Assembly: GCA_024280485.1 (NCBI GenBank)
Contig: JAJRQB010000030.1
Span: 1-64,000 of the forward strand
DNA length: 64,000 nt
Direction: 5' to 3'
Source of the DNA: Deltaproteobacteria bacterium
GTDB lineage: Bacteria > Desulfobacterota > Desulfuromonadia > Desulfuromonadales > Geopsychrobacteraceae
The notes below the pieces were generated by a model. The model made no database searches. It was given only the letters and a program-made list of their open reading frames with translations, and was not told where the DNA came from. The first letter of the stretch is position 1. Each line of letters opens with the position of its first letter. Shown one piece after another: positions 7,568-16,320 of the stretch. A program made the position numbers and the translations under genes.

Positions 7568-10500
7568 ATGAAAGTTGATGTCTACCAGCCCCAACATCCG
7601 ATCCGTTTTGTGACCGCTACCAGCCTTTATGATGGTCACGATGTTTCGATCAATATTATGCGACGGATTATTCAGGATTCAGGGGCCGAAGTGGTGCACC
7701 TCGGGCATAATCGTTCGGTTCACGAGGTGGTCGCTGCCGCGATTCAGGAGGATGTTCAGGGGATCGCCATCAGCTCCTATCAGGGCGGGCATCTTGAGTA
7801 TTTCAAGTTCATGCATGATCTTCTGCAGGAGCAGGGCGCAGGACACGTGCGGATTTTCGGTGGCGGCGGTGGCGTCATCCTGCCGGATGAAATCAAGGAG
7901 CTTGAGGCCTACGGTATCTGTAAAATATTCTCGCCCGAAGATGGTCGGCGCATGGGACTGCAGGGGATGATTAATTACAAGCTGGAGCAGTGCGACTTTG
8001 AACCGCCACACCAGCTTGCTCGTGATCTGGAGCTGTTGCCGCAGAGCGATCATCAGGCCGTGGCAAGGCTGATCACCGCCGCCGAGCAGTTGGTCAGAGA
8101 GCCGGATGAGCAGCTGCAGGCGACGCAGCAGCAGGTTCGTGAGCTGGGCGATTCAGTGCCGGTGCTCGGTATTACCGGCACCGGCGGCGCTGGCAAGAGT
8201 TCACTGACTGATGAACTGGTACGCCGTTTCCTGCGTGACTTCAAAGAGAAGACGGTGGCGATTCTTTCGGTCGACCCGACCCGCAGGCGCACCGGCGGCG
8301 CGCTGCTTGGTGATCGAATCCGCATGAATTCTATCGATACCCCCAGGGTTTTCATGCGCTCGCTGGCGACCCGCGACTCGCGCAGTGAACTTTCTGCGGC
8401 GATCCGCGAAGCGCTCGATGTTCTCAAGGCGGCTGCTTTTGATCTGATTATCGTTGAAACCAGCGGTATCGGTCAGGGGGATGCCGGCATCGTCGAAGTC
8501 TGCGATCAGTCCCTCTACGTGATGACCAGCGAGTTTGGTGCGCCGACCCAGTTGGAGAAGATCGACATGCTCGACTTCGCCGATCTGATTGCGCTGAACA
8601 AGATCGAGAAGCGCGGTGCCGAAGACGCCCTGCGTAACGTGCGCAAACAGTACCGACGCAACCATAAATTATTTGATGCCGCGGATGAAGACTTGCCGGT
8701 CTACGGGACCATTGCCAGTCAGTTCAATGATGTCGGTGTCAGTCGGCTCTACCGGGCCTTGATCGACAAGCTGAATGCTAAATGCAGCCTCGGCTGGCAA
8801 TCGCAACTGGAAGTCGGTGAAGGGCAGAGCACCGCTCAATTAATTATCCCGCCTGAGCAGATCAGTTATCTGTCGGAAATCGTCCATATCGCTAAAGCGT
8901 ACCGTAAGCAGGTTGCCGAACAGATGCAGATCGGGCGGCAAATCTTTCAACTGAGTGGCGCGCGCGAGCTGTTGGCCGAAAAATGCGGTTGCCAGGTTGC
9001 CGACCTCGATACCCTGCTTGCTCAGGCTGAAGGGAGTCTGAGTGAGGAGAACCGTAAGCTGTTGCAGCAGTGGCCTGAGCTGAAAAAAGCTTATCGTGAA
9101 GAGGTAATGATCACCAAGGTACGGGGTAAAGAGATTCGCACCGAACTGACCACGACAACTCTCTCCGGGACGAGTATCCCCAAGGTTTGTTTACCCGATT
9201 TTGCCGATTACGGTGAGATTATCCGTTGGTGCATGAAAGAGAACGCCCCCGGCTTCTTCCCTTATACCGCCGGTCTCTTCCCCTTCAAGCGGACCGCCGA
9301 AGATCCCAAACGTCAGTTCGCTGGTGAAGGGACCCCGGAGCGCACCAATCGCCGCTTCCATTACCTGACCAAGGATGATGACGCCAAGCGCCTTTCGACC
9401 GCTTTTGATAGTGTCACTCTCTACGGGGAAGATCCCGACGAGCGACCCGATATCTACGGCAAGGTCGGCATGTCCGGGGTTTCGATCTGTACCCAGAACG
9501 ACATGGACAAGTTGTTTGCCGGGTTCGATCTCTGTGATCCGATGACCAGCGTTTCGCTGACGATTAATGGTCCGGCACCGATGCTGCTGGCAATGTTCAT
9601 GAACACCGCGATTCGCCAACAGGTGCAGAAATTTCAGGACGAAAGCGGACGCGAACCCTCCGTTGATGAGCGCGCCGAGATTCAGAGCTGTACCTTGCAG
9701 ACCGTGCGTGGCACAGTCCAGGCCGATATTCTCAAGGAGGATCAGGGCCAGAACACCTGCATCTTTACCACTGAGTTCGCGCTACGCATGATGGGTGATA
9801 TTCAGCAGTATTTCATCGATCAAAAGGTGCGCAACTACTACTCGGTCTCGATCAGCGGCTACCACATTGCCGAGGCGGGTGCCAACCCGATCAGCCAGCT
9901 CGCCTTTACCCTCTCTAACGGCTTCACCTTTGTCGAGTACTACCTGTCACGCGGCATGCATATCGACGATTTTGCCGGCAACCTGTCGTTCTTCTTCAGT
10001 AACGGCCTCGATCCGGAATACACGGTGATCGGGCGGGTGGCGCGGCGGATATGGTCGGTGGTGATGCGCGACAAGTACGGCGCCAACAAGAAGAGCCAGA
10101 TGCTCAAGTATCACATTCAGACCTCGGGTCGTTCGCTGCATGCCCAGGAGATGAACTTCAACGATATCCGTACCACTCTGCAGGCGTTGATGGCGATTTA
10201 TGATAATTGCAATTCGCTGCACACCAACGCCTACGACGAAGCGATTACCACTCCAACCGAGGAATCGGTGCGGCGGGCGATGGCGATCCAGATGATTATT
10301 AACAAGGAGCTGGGACTGGCCAAGAATGAGAATCCGCTACAGGGGTCCTTTATCACCGAAGAGTTGACCGATCTGGTCGAAGAGGCGGTGCTGGAGCAGT
10401 TTGAGCAGATCAGTCAGCGTGGCGGCGTACTCGGCGCGATGGATACTTTGTACCAGCGGACCAAAATTCAGGAAGAGTCGATGCTCTACGAACACCAGAA

Positions 10501-10813
10501 GCATACCGGTGAGCTGCCGATCGTTGGCGTCAACACCTACCTGAACCCGAAAGCCGAGGGGGAAGGGTACGAGATCCCCGGGGAGCTGGCGCGTTCGACC
10601 GAAGAAGAGAAGCTTCATCAGATCACCAACCTGCGCGCTTTTCAGGCGGAGCATGCGGAAGCTAGGCCCGAGGCACTCAGACGGCTACAGCAGGCTGCGG
10701 AGACTGGGGGTAATATTTTTGCTGAGCTGATGGAGGCAGTTAAGGTTGCATCCTTGGGACAGATCAGTGCGGCGTTGTATGAAGTCGGTGGACAATACCG
10801 CCGCAACATGTAA
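7568..10813 (+). CDS. icmF: Fused isobutyryl-CoA mutase (IcmF)
   Basis: Adenosylcobalamin-dependent interconversion of isobutyryl-CoA and n-butyryl-CoA. The 1081-aa chain has the IcmF order: N-terminal B12-binding domain (DGHDVS at about residue 20), a MeaB-like G-protein chaperone (Walker [10 protein letters not shown] near 205, base-recognition NKIEKRG), and the mutase TIM barrel from about 530. Two substrate positions distinguish it from methylmalonyl-CoA mutase: Phe in TAGLFPF where the mutase has Tyr, and Gln in DQGQNTC where the mutase has the carboxylate-binding Arg. Both indicate a non-carboxylated butyryl substrate. The ORF track begins at an upstream TTG; the ATG at 7568 has AGAAGGAG 9 nt upstream and is preferred. 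It joins valine/isobutyrate carbon to the butyryl-CoA pool next to PHA genes. Confidence 0.93.
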   Translation: MKVDVYQPQHPIRFVTATSLYDGHDVSINIMRRIIQDSGAEVVHLGHNRSVHEVVAAAIQEDVQGIAISSYQGGHLEYFKFMHDLLQEQGAGHVRIFGGGGGVILPDEIKELEAYGICKIFSPEDGRRMGLQGMINYKLEQCDFEPPHQLARDLELLPQSDHQAVARLITAAEQLVREPDEQLQATQQQVRELGDSVPVLGITGTGGAGKSSLTDELVRRFLRDFKEKTVAILSVDPTRRRTGGALLGDRIRMNSIDTPRVFMRSLATRDSRSELSAAIREALDVLKAAAFDLIIVETSGIGQGDAGIVEVCDQSLYVMTSEFGAPTQLEKIDMLDFADLIALNKIEKRGAEDALRNVRKQYRRNHKLFDAADEDLPVYGTIASQFNDVGVSRLYRALIDKLNAKCSLGWQSQLEVGEGQSTAQLIIPPEQISYLSEIVHIAKAYRKQVAEQMQIGRQIFQLSGARELLAEKCGCQVADLDTLLAQAEGSLSEENRKLLQQWPELKKAYREEVMITKVRGKEIRTELTTTTLSGTSIPKVCLPDFADYGEIIRWCMKENAPGFFPYTAGLFPFKRTAEDPKRQFAGEGTPERTNRRFHYLTKDDDAKRLSTAFDSVTLYGEDPDERPDIYGKVGMSGVSICTQNDMDKLFAGFDLCDPMTSVSLTINGPAPMLLAMFMNTAIRQQVQKFQDESGREPSVDERAEIQSCTLQTVRGTVQADILKEDQGQNTCIFTTEFALRMMGDIQQYFIDQKVRNYYSVSISGYHIAEAGANPISQLAFTLSNGFTFVEYYLSRGMHIDDFAGNLSFFFSNGLDPEYTVIGRVARRIWSVVMRDKYGANKKSQMLKYHIQTSGRSLHAQEMNFNDIRTTLQALMAIYDNCNSLHTNAYDEAITTPTEESVRRAMAIQMIINKELGLAKNENPLQGSFITEELTDLVEEAVLEQFEQISQRGGVLGAMDTLYQRTKIQEESMLYEHQKHTGELPIVGVNTYLNPKAEGEGYEIPGELARSTEEEKLHQITNLRAFQAEHAEARPEALRRLQQAAETGGNIFAELMEAVKVASLGQISAALYEVGGQYRRNM

Positions 10814-11225
10814 AAAAGGCGAATGAAAAGCACCCCCCTGCGTTGTTACCCTTGGCCGCATCACTGCGACATAGCTTGCGCTATGCCTCGCTCTTTAGCC
10901 TGCAGGCGCCTAGCAGCCGGGCACTTTTGATTCGCCTTACGGGAAAGGGACGATTTGCAAGTCACCATGATTTTGAAGGTCTCTTTATCTGACTAAACAA
11001 CTATGCACTGGAAGTGCATAGGGTTGACCTGGGACTGAAAGTCCCTCAAAGATCACACAATAATTGTGTCCCTTCTCCCTGAGGGAGAAGGTGGCCGCAG
11101 GCCGGATGAGGGGAAGACAACTGCCCCCCCCTCACCCTAGCCCTCTCCTTTAGGCCCTGTGGGTCCTCAGGGAGAGGGAATTGAGTAGCAACTGAAAGTC
11201 TTGGGCTAAAGCCCATAGTTTTTAC
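10811..11225. repeat. Cluster of small hairpin (REP-like) intergenic repeats
   Basis: The 450-bp gap between icmF and the crotonase gene holds no gene but a string of perfect small palindromes: TATGCACT-gga-AGTGCATA (11002-11020), GGGACT-gaa-AGTCCC (11031-11045), ACACAAT-a-ATTGTGT (11055-11069), CTTCTCCCT-g-AGGGAGAAG (11072-11090) and TGGGCT-aa-AGCCCA (11202-11215). The CCCTCTCC/GGGAGAGGG and GGGCTAAAGCCC types resemble dispersed REP-like elements found in many proteobacteria. They may end the icmF transcript. No RAYT transposase is present in the window. Confidence 0.55.
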
Positions 11226-11263
11226 TAGCGTGATGGAACAATAAAAAGGTCAGGAGTATTATT

Positions 11264-12016
11264 ATGTTTGCTGTTGAGCGTAAGAACGACATCGAAATAT
11301 TGCGTATGCAGTATGGGTCAGCCAATGCAATGGATCTGAACTTTTGTGTCGAGTTGACCAAAACAGTGCGTACGTTGACGGAATCTTCTTCCCGCGCGAT
11401 TGTGCTGACCGGGCAGGGGAAGATTTTTTGTGCCGGGGTCGACCTGCCGCAGCTCTTAGAGGGGGGAGTAGAATATGTCCGGCAGTTTCTTCCCGCACTC
11501 GATGAGGTGCTGGAAACCCTCTTCTTCTGTCCTAAGCCGGTCATTGCGGCGGTCAATGGTCACGCGATCGCCGGAGGTTGCCTGCTGGCCTGTTGCGCAG
11601 ACCGGCGCCTGATGGCTGCGGGCAAGGCGCGGATCGGGGTTCCTGAATTACGTGTCGGGGTGCCTTTCCCGACTGTTCCGCTGGAAATCATGCGCGCCAG
11701 AACCGGTTCATCCTTCTTTGAAGAGGTCGCGCTCGGAGGTGCGACCTATGTCGTACCTGAAGCGCTGAACAAAGGTCTGATCGACGGCGTTGTCGAGCCG
11801 GAACAACTGCTGGCCGAGGCGATCATTGTGGCTGAATCCTTAGCCGCGATTCGACCTGAACTATATGCGTTGTCGAAGCAGCAGGCTCGTCGGCCAGTGC
11901 GCGAAGCGATCGATTCTCGTACCAGGCTGGATGAGACCGAAATTGCTGCGCTCTGGGAGTCGGCAGAGACCCATGCTGCGGTTCAAGCGTTTGTGGAGCG
12001 CACACTCAAAAAATAA
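11264..12016 (+). CDS. Enoyl-CoA hydratase/isomerase family (crotonase) protein
   Basis: A 250-aa crotonase-fold protein. The CoA-binding oxyanion segment is visible as GKIFCAGVDL, followed by the second oxyanion strand NGHAIAGGCLLACCADRRL. The second half is AARIGVPELRVG-like (here GKARIGVPELRVG), where the hydratase glutamates normally lie. The classic catalytic Glu pair is not fully obvious, so hydratase, isomerase or another crotonase activity is open. It has ATG after AGGAG. It stands alone on the plus strand, convergent with the hydrolase gene (21 nt apart), between icmF and the PHA genes, which suggests a role in crotonyl-CoA or related acyl-CoA turnover. Confidence 0.82.
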   Translation: MFAVERKNDIEILRMQYGSANAMDLNFCVELTKTVRTLTESSSRAIVLTGQGKIFCAGVDLPQLLEGGVEYVRQFLPALDEVLETLFFCPKPVIAAVNGHAIAGGCLLACCADRRLMAAGKARIGVPELRVGVPFPTVPLEIMRARTGSSFFEEVALGGATYVVPEALNKGLIDGVVEPEQLLAEAIIVAESLAAIRPELYALSKQQARRPVREAIDSRTRLDETEIAALWESAETHAAVQAFVERTLKK

Positions 12017-12036
12017 AAGCCCCAGAACACTGACGC

Positions 12037-12819
12037 TTATATCCCTGAGAGGAACTCCATCAGGGCGTCGTTCAACTGCTGCGGTTGATCAACCGGCGAC
12101 AGATGCCTTGAATTGCGGATAATGGCCAGTTTGGCCTTTGGCATTTTTGCGATATAGGCTTCTTTGAAGGAGATTGGCGTGTAGTCCATATCGGCGGCAA
12201 TGACCAGTGTGGGACATTTGATATTGCTGATGCGGTCTGCCACGCTCCATCCGATGATGGCATCAAGGGCCGCAAGGTAGGCCCTTTTGTCGTTTTTTGC
12301 CCAACGTTGTATCAGTGCTCTTTGTAAGGTCTTCTGGTGGGGTTCAGGCAGGAGGATTTTTGCCAGTAACCGGGCCATACGTGCCATGCCCATATAGCGA
12401 ACGATCAACCGTCGTTGAAAAAAGGCCATGCGCTCCGGAAATGTGCGCAACACCAATTCCGGGCCGCTGTTGATAATGGTGATACTTTTTAGCAGTTCCG
12501 GTGCGTCGAGGGCGAGTTGGAAGGCGACCATGCCTCCCATGGAAATCCCTGCAACATGGGCCGGGGGAAGACTCAGGAATTGAAGCAGTTTTGCGGTATC
12601 CGAGGCAAACTGAGAGACAGAGTAGGGGCCGGGCGGTTTGTCTGACTTCCCGTGTCCGCGCATGTCGATACTGATGGTTTGAAACTGTTTTGAGAAAAAG
12701 CCCACCTGCTTTTCCCAGTCCAGGGTGCTCGATCCGAGGCCGTGGAGCAAGACGAGCGGTGCGCCTTCGCCGTGGGTCTCATAATAAAAGTCCAGATTAT
12801 TGGTATGGAAAATCGGCAT
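12037..12819 (-). CDS. Alpha/beta hydrolase
   Basis: A 260-aa alpha/beta-hydrolase-fold enzyme. It shows the oxyanion HGLGSS, the nucleophile elbow GISMGG (Ser), an acid candidate in AADMDYTP and the catalytic His in NSRHLSP, and it lacks a signal peptide, so it acts in the cytoplasm. Similar proteins act as esterases, thioesterases or PHA-related hydrolases; the nucleophile is Ser, so it is not a second PHA synthase (those use Cys). It is downstream of phaA on the same strand but separated by 239 bp with a strong hairpin, so independent transcription is likely. The substrate is unknown. Confidence 0.8.
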   Translation of the reverse strand: MPIFHTNNLDFYYETHGEGAPLVLLHGLGSSTLDWEKQVGFFSKQFQTISIDMRGHGKSDKPPGPYSVSQFASDTAKLLQFLSLPPAHVAGISMGGMVAFQLALDAPELLKSITIINSGPELVLRTFPERMAFFQRRLIVRYMGMARMARLLAKILLPEPHQKTLQRALIQRWAKNDKRAYLAALDAIIGWSVADRISNIKCPTLVIAADMDYTPISFKEAYIAKMPKAKLAIIRNSRHLSPVDQPQQLNDALMEFLSGI

Positions 12820-12983
12820 AAGAGACCCCTTAGAAAAGGTTCAAAGTCAAATGCAGGTGAATTCTATCAGATTCACCACCCAGAACAGTCCTTCCCCTAA
12901 ATAACAATCAAAGTCGATCTGCAGCACCATCAGTCACAATAGTGGACACATTCGGCCTCTGTCTTCAGTTTCCGGCTGGCCTT

Positions 12984-13036
12984 GAACCACAACAGATCCC
13001 CTCCCCGGTCATGAGGAAGGGGATCTGTTGTGGTTC
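12984..13036. terminator. Large perfect hairpin between phaA and the hydrolase gene
   Basis: Arms of 19 nt (12984-13002 and 13018-13036; GAACCACAACAGATCCCCT and its exact complement) enclose a 15-nt loop. It lies 22 bp beyond the phaA stop. There is a weak T-rich tail (TCTTTATAATTT) on the plus side and none on the minus side, so it may act as a factor-dependent terminator or mRNA-stabilising element for the phaA transcript. Confidence 0.6.
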
Positions 13037-13058
13037 TCTTTATAATTTCTGGTTGAGC

Positions 13059-14234
13059 TTAAATCCGCTCAAAGATCGCCGCAACGGCTTCGCCACCGCC
13101 GATGCAGAGGGTCGCCAGACCATATTTTCCGTCGGTGTCCTCCAGTCCGTTGATCAAGGTGGCGACCAGACGCCCGCCGCTGGCACCGACCGGATGGCCG
13201 ATCGAGATGGCTCCACCGTTGATGTTGACCTTGCTGCGGTCGAGCTTTAGCTTGTTGATCGACATCAGCGCTACGGCAGAAAAGGCGGTGTTGATTTCAA
13301 ACAGGTCGATCTGCTCAAGCGACAGCCCAGCCTTGGCGCAGACCTTCTCGATGGCGCCGATCGGCGCGACCGGGAACTGGCTCGGATGCAGGCTGTTGGT
13401 CGCATAAGCGATCAGTCTGGCTCTCGGCTTCAGACGGTGTTTTTCGCAGGCAGCCTCACTGGCCAGCAGCGCGAAGGCGGCGCCATCGTTGATGGTCGAG
13501 GCGTTACCGGCCGTTACGGTGCCATCTTTTTTGAAGGCGGGGCGCAAGTCGGTGAACTTGTCGAAATTAACCCGGCTGGGCTCTTCGTCGCTGTCGACGG
13601 TAACCTCTCCCTTGCGGGTCGATTTCACCACCGGGACGATCTCTTTGCTGTGGAAACCGCGCTTGATCGCAGCTTGGGCGCGGTTATAAGAGCAGATCGC
13701 GTATTCATCCTGGGCTTCGCGGCTGATCCCGTGTTCGGCGATTGCGGCTTCTGTAATTTCACCCATATGGCGTCCGCTCTCGGGGTCGAGGAGCGCATCG
13801 TGGAGCATCAGGTCAACCGCCTGGCCGTTCCCCATGCGCATGCCGAAGCGGGCGTTTAAGAGGGCGTAAGGGTAGAGCGACATATTTTCCATGCCGCCGG
13901 CAATAGCCAGATGGTCATCACCGAGGCGAATCGCATCGGCAGCCAGCATCATCGCTTTCAAGCCGCTACCGCAGGCCTTGTTGATGGTCATGGCGGGCAC
14001 CGTATCGGGAATCCCGGCCGCACGCATGGCAATCCGTGCCGGGGCCTGGCCGCAGCCGGTTGAGATAACCTGTCCGGCGATATACTGATCAATCGCCGCA
14101 GGGTCGATGTGGTTTCGTTCGATCAGGGCCTTGGTAACCGTCGCTGCCATTTCAGTGGCTGGGACCTCAGCAAGGACACCGCCGAAGCTGCCGAAGGGGG
14201 TGCGGAGTGCGTCAATAACGTAAACTTTGTTCAT
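13059..14234 (-). CDS. phaA: Acetyl-CoA acetyltransferase (thiolase)
   Basis: Biosynthetic thiolase that condenses two acetyl-CoA into acetoacetyl-CoA, the first step of polyhydroxybutyrate synthesis, and runs in reverse during breakdown. At 391 aa it has standard length. All catalytic residues are present: acyl-accepting Cys88 in NKACGSGLKAM, His347 in GHPVGASGGR and Cys377 in CIGGGEA. It precedes a strong hairpin and lies downstream of an SDR gene, phaC and phaE on the same strand. The gene name rests on this context; sequence alone cannot separate phaA from atoB or a degradative thiolase. Confidence 0.9.
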   Translation of the reverse strand: MNKVYVIDALRTPFGSFGGVLAEVPATEMAATVTKALIERNHIDPAAIDQYIAGQVISTGCGQAPARIAMRAAGIPDTVPAMTINKACGSGLKAMMLAADAIRLGDDHLAIAGGMENMSLYPYALLNARFGMRMGNGQAVDLMLHDALLDPESGRHMGEITEAAIAEHGISREAQDEYAICSYNRAQAAIKRGFHSKEIVPVVKSTRKGEVTVDSDEEPSRVNFDKFTDLRPAFKKDGTVTAGNASTINDGAAFALLASEAACEKHRLKPRARLIAYATNSLHPSQFPVAPIGAIEKVCAKAGLSLEQIDLFEINTAFSAVALMSINKLKLDRSKVNINGGAISIGHPVGASGGRLVATLINGLEDTDGKYGLATLCIGGGEAVAAIFERI

Positions 14235-14400
14235 TGGTGTTTTTACCTCGTCGAAAGACTGTTCCGCCTGGGGATTGGCGTAACCTGACCTCAGGTGAGT
14301 CGGGGTTGCATTGAGCCATCGAGGCGGAGCTCATCTGAAAGATACTGGGGGGACAGGTCTGGGGAGCCTGTGGAGTGTGTGGCCTGCCCGATGGTGCGAA

Positions 14401-14426
14401 GCCGAGGAAGGAGAACCTCCCTCGGC
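14401..14426 (-). terminator. Hairpin downstream of the SDR gene
   Basis: GCCGAG pairs with CTCGGC and inner GGAG with CTCC, with a short bulge. It lies 19 bp past the SDR stop codon and upstream of phaA. No T-run follows on the minus strand, so termination may be weak or the element may only set transcript ends. Confidence 0.4.
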
Positions 14427-14444
14427 AACATTTTGTATGCTTTG

Positions 14445-15203
14445 TTACACTTGCATCCCGCCACCAACCGCGATGGTACGAGTGGTGAAATAATCATTTT
14501 CGATGATGTAGCGGACGCTGTGGGCAATCTCAGCCGGTTCGGCGAGACGGCGCAGTGGGATCAGTGTTTTAAGTTTCTCGAGGACCGGCTCCGGAATCGT
14601 CTTGACCATTTCGGTGTTGACAAAGCCCGGGGCGATGGCACCGACGCGGATGCCATGGCGAGCCAGCTCTTTACCCCAGGTCGCAGTCAACGCGGAAACT
14701 CCGGCCTTGGCTGCTGAATAGTTACTTTGGCCGATATTACCATCTCTGCAAACACTGCTGATGTTGACGATTACGCCAGGCTGACCCGCTTCGAGCATTT
14801 TGGCCGCCGCTTCACGGCCGCAAAGAAAGACTCCGGTCAGATTGACGTCGATGACCTGCTGCCACTGCTCCAGCGTCATCTTGGTCGTTTCACCGTTCTT
14901 GTGTTTGACCAGCAGCCCATCGCGGGTGATGCCGGCGTTGTTGACCAGCCCGTCGATCTGGCCGAAATCCTGCTGAATACTGTCGAACATGGCGACGACA
15001 TCGGCTTCGATGGCGACATTGCAAACGTAGGAACGGATTTCTACGCCATACTCGCCCAGTGCTGCCGCGGCCTGATCTAATCCTTGCGGGTTCATGTCAA
15101 CCAGGGCCAACTTCCCACCAAAGGTAGCGAGATCTTTAGCGATCGCAAACCCCAGACCTTGAGCTGCTCCGGTCACAACAAATACTTTATCCTTAATAAT
15201 CAT
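14445..15203 (-). CDS. SDR-family 3-oxoacyl reductase (FabG/PhaB-like)
   Basis: A 252-aa classical short-chain dehydrogenase/reductase. The cofactor motif is TGAAQGLGFAIA, the structural NNAG motif is in LVNNAGITRDG, and the active-site YxxxK is in YSAAKAG. TRDG and the length fit beta-ketoacyl-ACP/acetoacetyl-CoA reductases. It is a third reductase of this type in the island but clearly diverged from the two phaB copies. It lies between phaC and phaA on the same strand; a palindrome GTTCATATGAAC lies upstream of its start. NADPH or NADH preference was not judged. Confidence 0.85.
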   Translation of the reverse strand: MIIKDKVFVVTGAAQGLGFAIAKDLATFGGKLALVDMNPQGLDQAAAALGEYGVEIRSYVCNVAIEADVVAMFDSIQQDFGQIDGLVNNAGITRDGLLVKHKNGETTKMTLEQWQQVIDVNLTGVFLCGREAAAKMLEAGQPGVIVNISSVCRDGNIGQSNYSAAKAGVSALTATWGKELARHGIRVGAIAPGFVNTEMVKTIPEPVLEKLKTLIPLRRLAEPAEIAHSVRYIIENDYFTTRTIAVGGGMQV

Positions 15204-15225
15204 CGTACCCTCTACTGGCTAGTTA

Positions 15226-15237
15226 GTTCATATGAAC
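15226..15237. promoter_or_regulatory. 12-bp palindrome GTTCATATGAAC (candidate operator)
   Basis: A perfect palindrome between phaC and the SDR gene, about 23 bp upstream of the SDR start, with a partial repeat (ATATGAAC) a few bases further upstream. It could bind a dimeric regulator of the SDR transcript; no regulator is assigned. Confidence 0.3.
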
Positions 15238-15258
15238 ATAATGAATATGAACAAGATG

Positions 15259-16320
15259 TCATATTCTTTGTTTGATCCATTCATCAATTCTGGGGGCCAA
15301 AGTGGCCTGGGTCTTGCCGGAGACAAACATGCCGACATGCCCGACTGGATAGGAAAGTTCTTGCTTGTCCTTGGTGCCGACATAATCTAGCAGTGCTTTT
15401 GACGCTGCCGGCGGGACCAATGTGTCGAACTCGGCGTAGATATTGAGGACCGGCATGCTGATGTTCTTCAGATCGACAAGCTGACCACCGATTTCGAACT
15501 CGCCCTTGACCAGCCTGTTCTCTTGAAACAGGTCCTTGGCATTCTGGCGCAAGACTTCTCCCGGCTGATCGGGGCTGTCGAAGATCCAGCTTTCCATGCG
15601 CAGGAAGTCGGATAGTTTGTCGGCATCGCCCATGATATCGACCATGTTGACATACTTCTGGACCGTCAGTGAAAATGGCGCAAGCATCTGGTAGGACTGG
15701 TTCATCATGTCGCCCGGAATGATGCCGTAGGCATCGATCATCAGGTCGACATCCATATGCTTGGCCCAGGAAAAGAGCAGGCTGTCATTGGTGGAGAAAT
15801 CGATCGGCGCCACCATGGTGATCAGATTCTTGACTTTCTCCGGATGCAGCGCCGCGTAGATCGCCGAGAAGGTGCCCCCTTGACAGACGCCGAGCAGGTT
15901 GATGGCATCAATCTGGTGCTGCTGGCGGATGTAGTCGATGCAGTCATCCATGAAGCCGTTGATCAGATCGTCCATGGTCAGGTGGCGATCCATACGGTCG
16001 GCATAGCCCCAGTCGATCAGGTAGACGTCCTGTCCCTGATCCAGCAGGTTGCGGATCATCGAGCGGTTCGGTTGCAGGTCGAGCATGGTGTAACGATTGA
16101 CCATGGCGTAAGCGATCAGGGTCGGCACCGGACAGACTTTTTTGTTACGGGCCTGGTAGCGATAGAGTTTGCGCTTACCGTCCTCAAAAACCAAATCCTT
16201 GGCGGTTTGGCCGAGTAGAACCTCATCGATCGAGGCCAGGTTTTCAATCCCTTTTTTTAGATTTTCGGCGAAGCCCTTGAACTCTTCCATCGATTCCTGA
16301 AACTGTTGTGTATTATTCAT
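15259..16320 (-). CDS. phaC: Class III polyhydroxyalkanoate synthase catalytic subunit PhaC
   Basis: Polymerises (R)-3-hydroxyacyl-CoA, typically 3-hydroxybutyryl-CoA, into PHA at the granule surface. Its 353 aa match the short class III synthases (about 355 aa). The lipase-like box carries the catalytic Cys, GVCQGG (Cys146). Asp299 in EFDTLVPP and His328 in GHVGMF complete the triad with spacing identical to the Allochromatium enzyme (149/302/331). It overlaps the upstream phaE-like gene by 4 nt (ATGA), as expected for a two-subunit enzyme made in equal amounts. Confidence 0.95.
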   Translation of the reverse strand: MNNTQQFQESMEEFKGFAENLKKGIENLASIDEVLLGQTAKDLVFEDGKRKLYRYQARNKKVCPVPTLIAYAMVNRYTMLDLQPNRSMIRNLLDQGQDVYLIDWGYADRMDRHLTMDDLINGFMDDCIDYIRQQHQIDAINLLGVCQGGTFSAIYAALHPEKVKNLITMVAPIDFSTNDSLLFSWAKHMDVDLMIDAYGIIPGDMMNQSYQMLAPFSLTVQKYVNMVDIMGDADKLSDFLRMESWIFDSPDQPGEVLRQNAKDLFQENRLVKGEFEIGGQLVDLKNISMPVLNIYAEFDTLVPPAASKALLDYVGTKDKQELSYPVGHVGMFVSGKTQATLAPRIDEWIKQRI

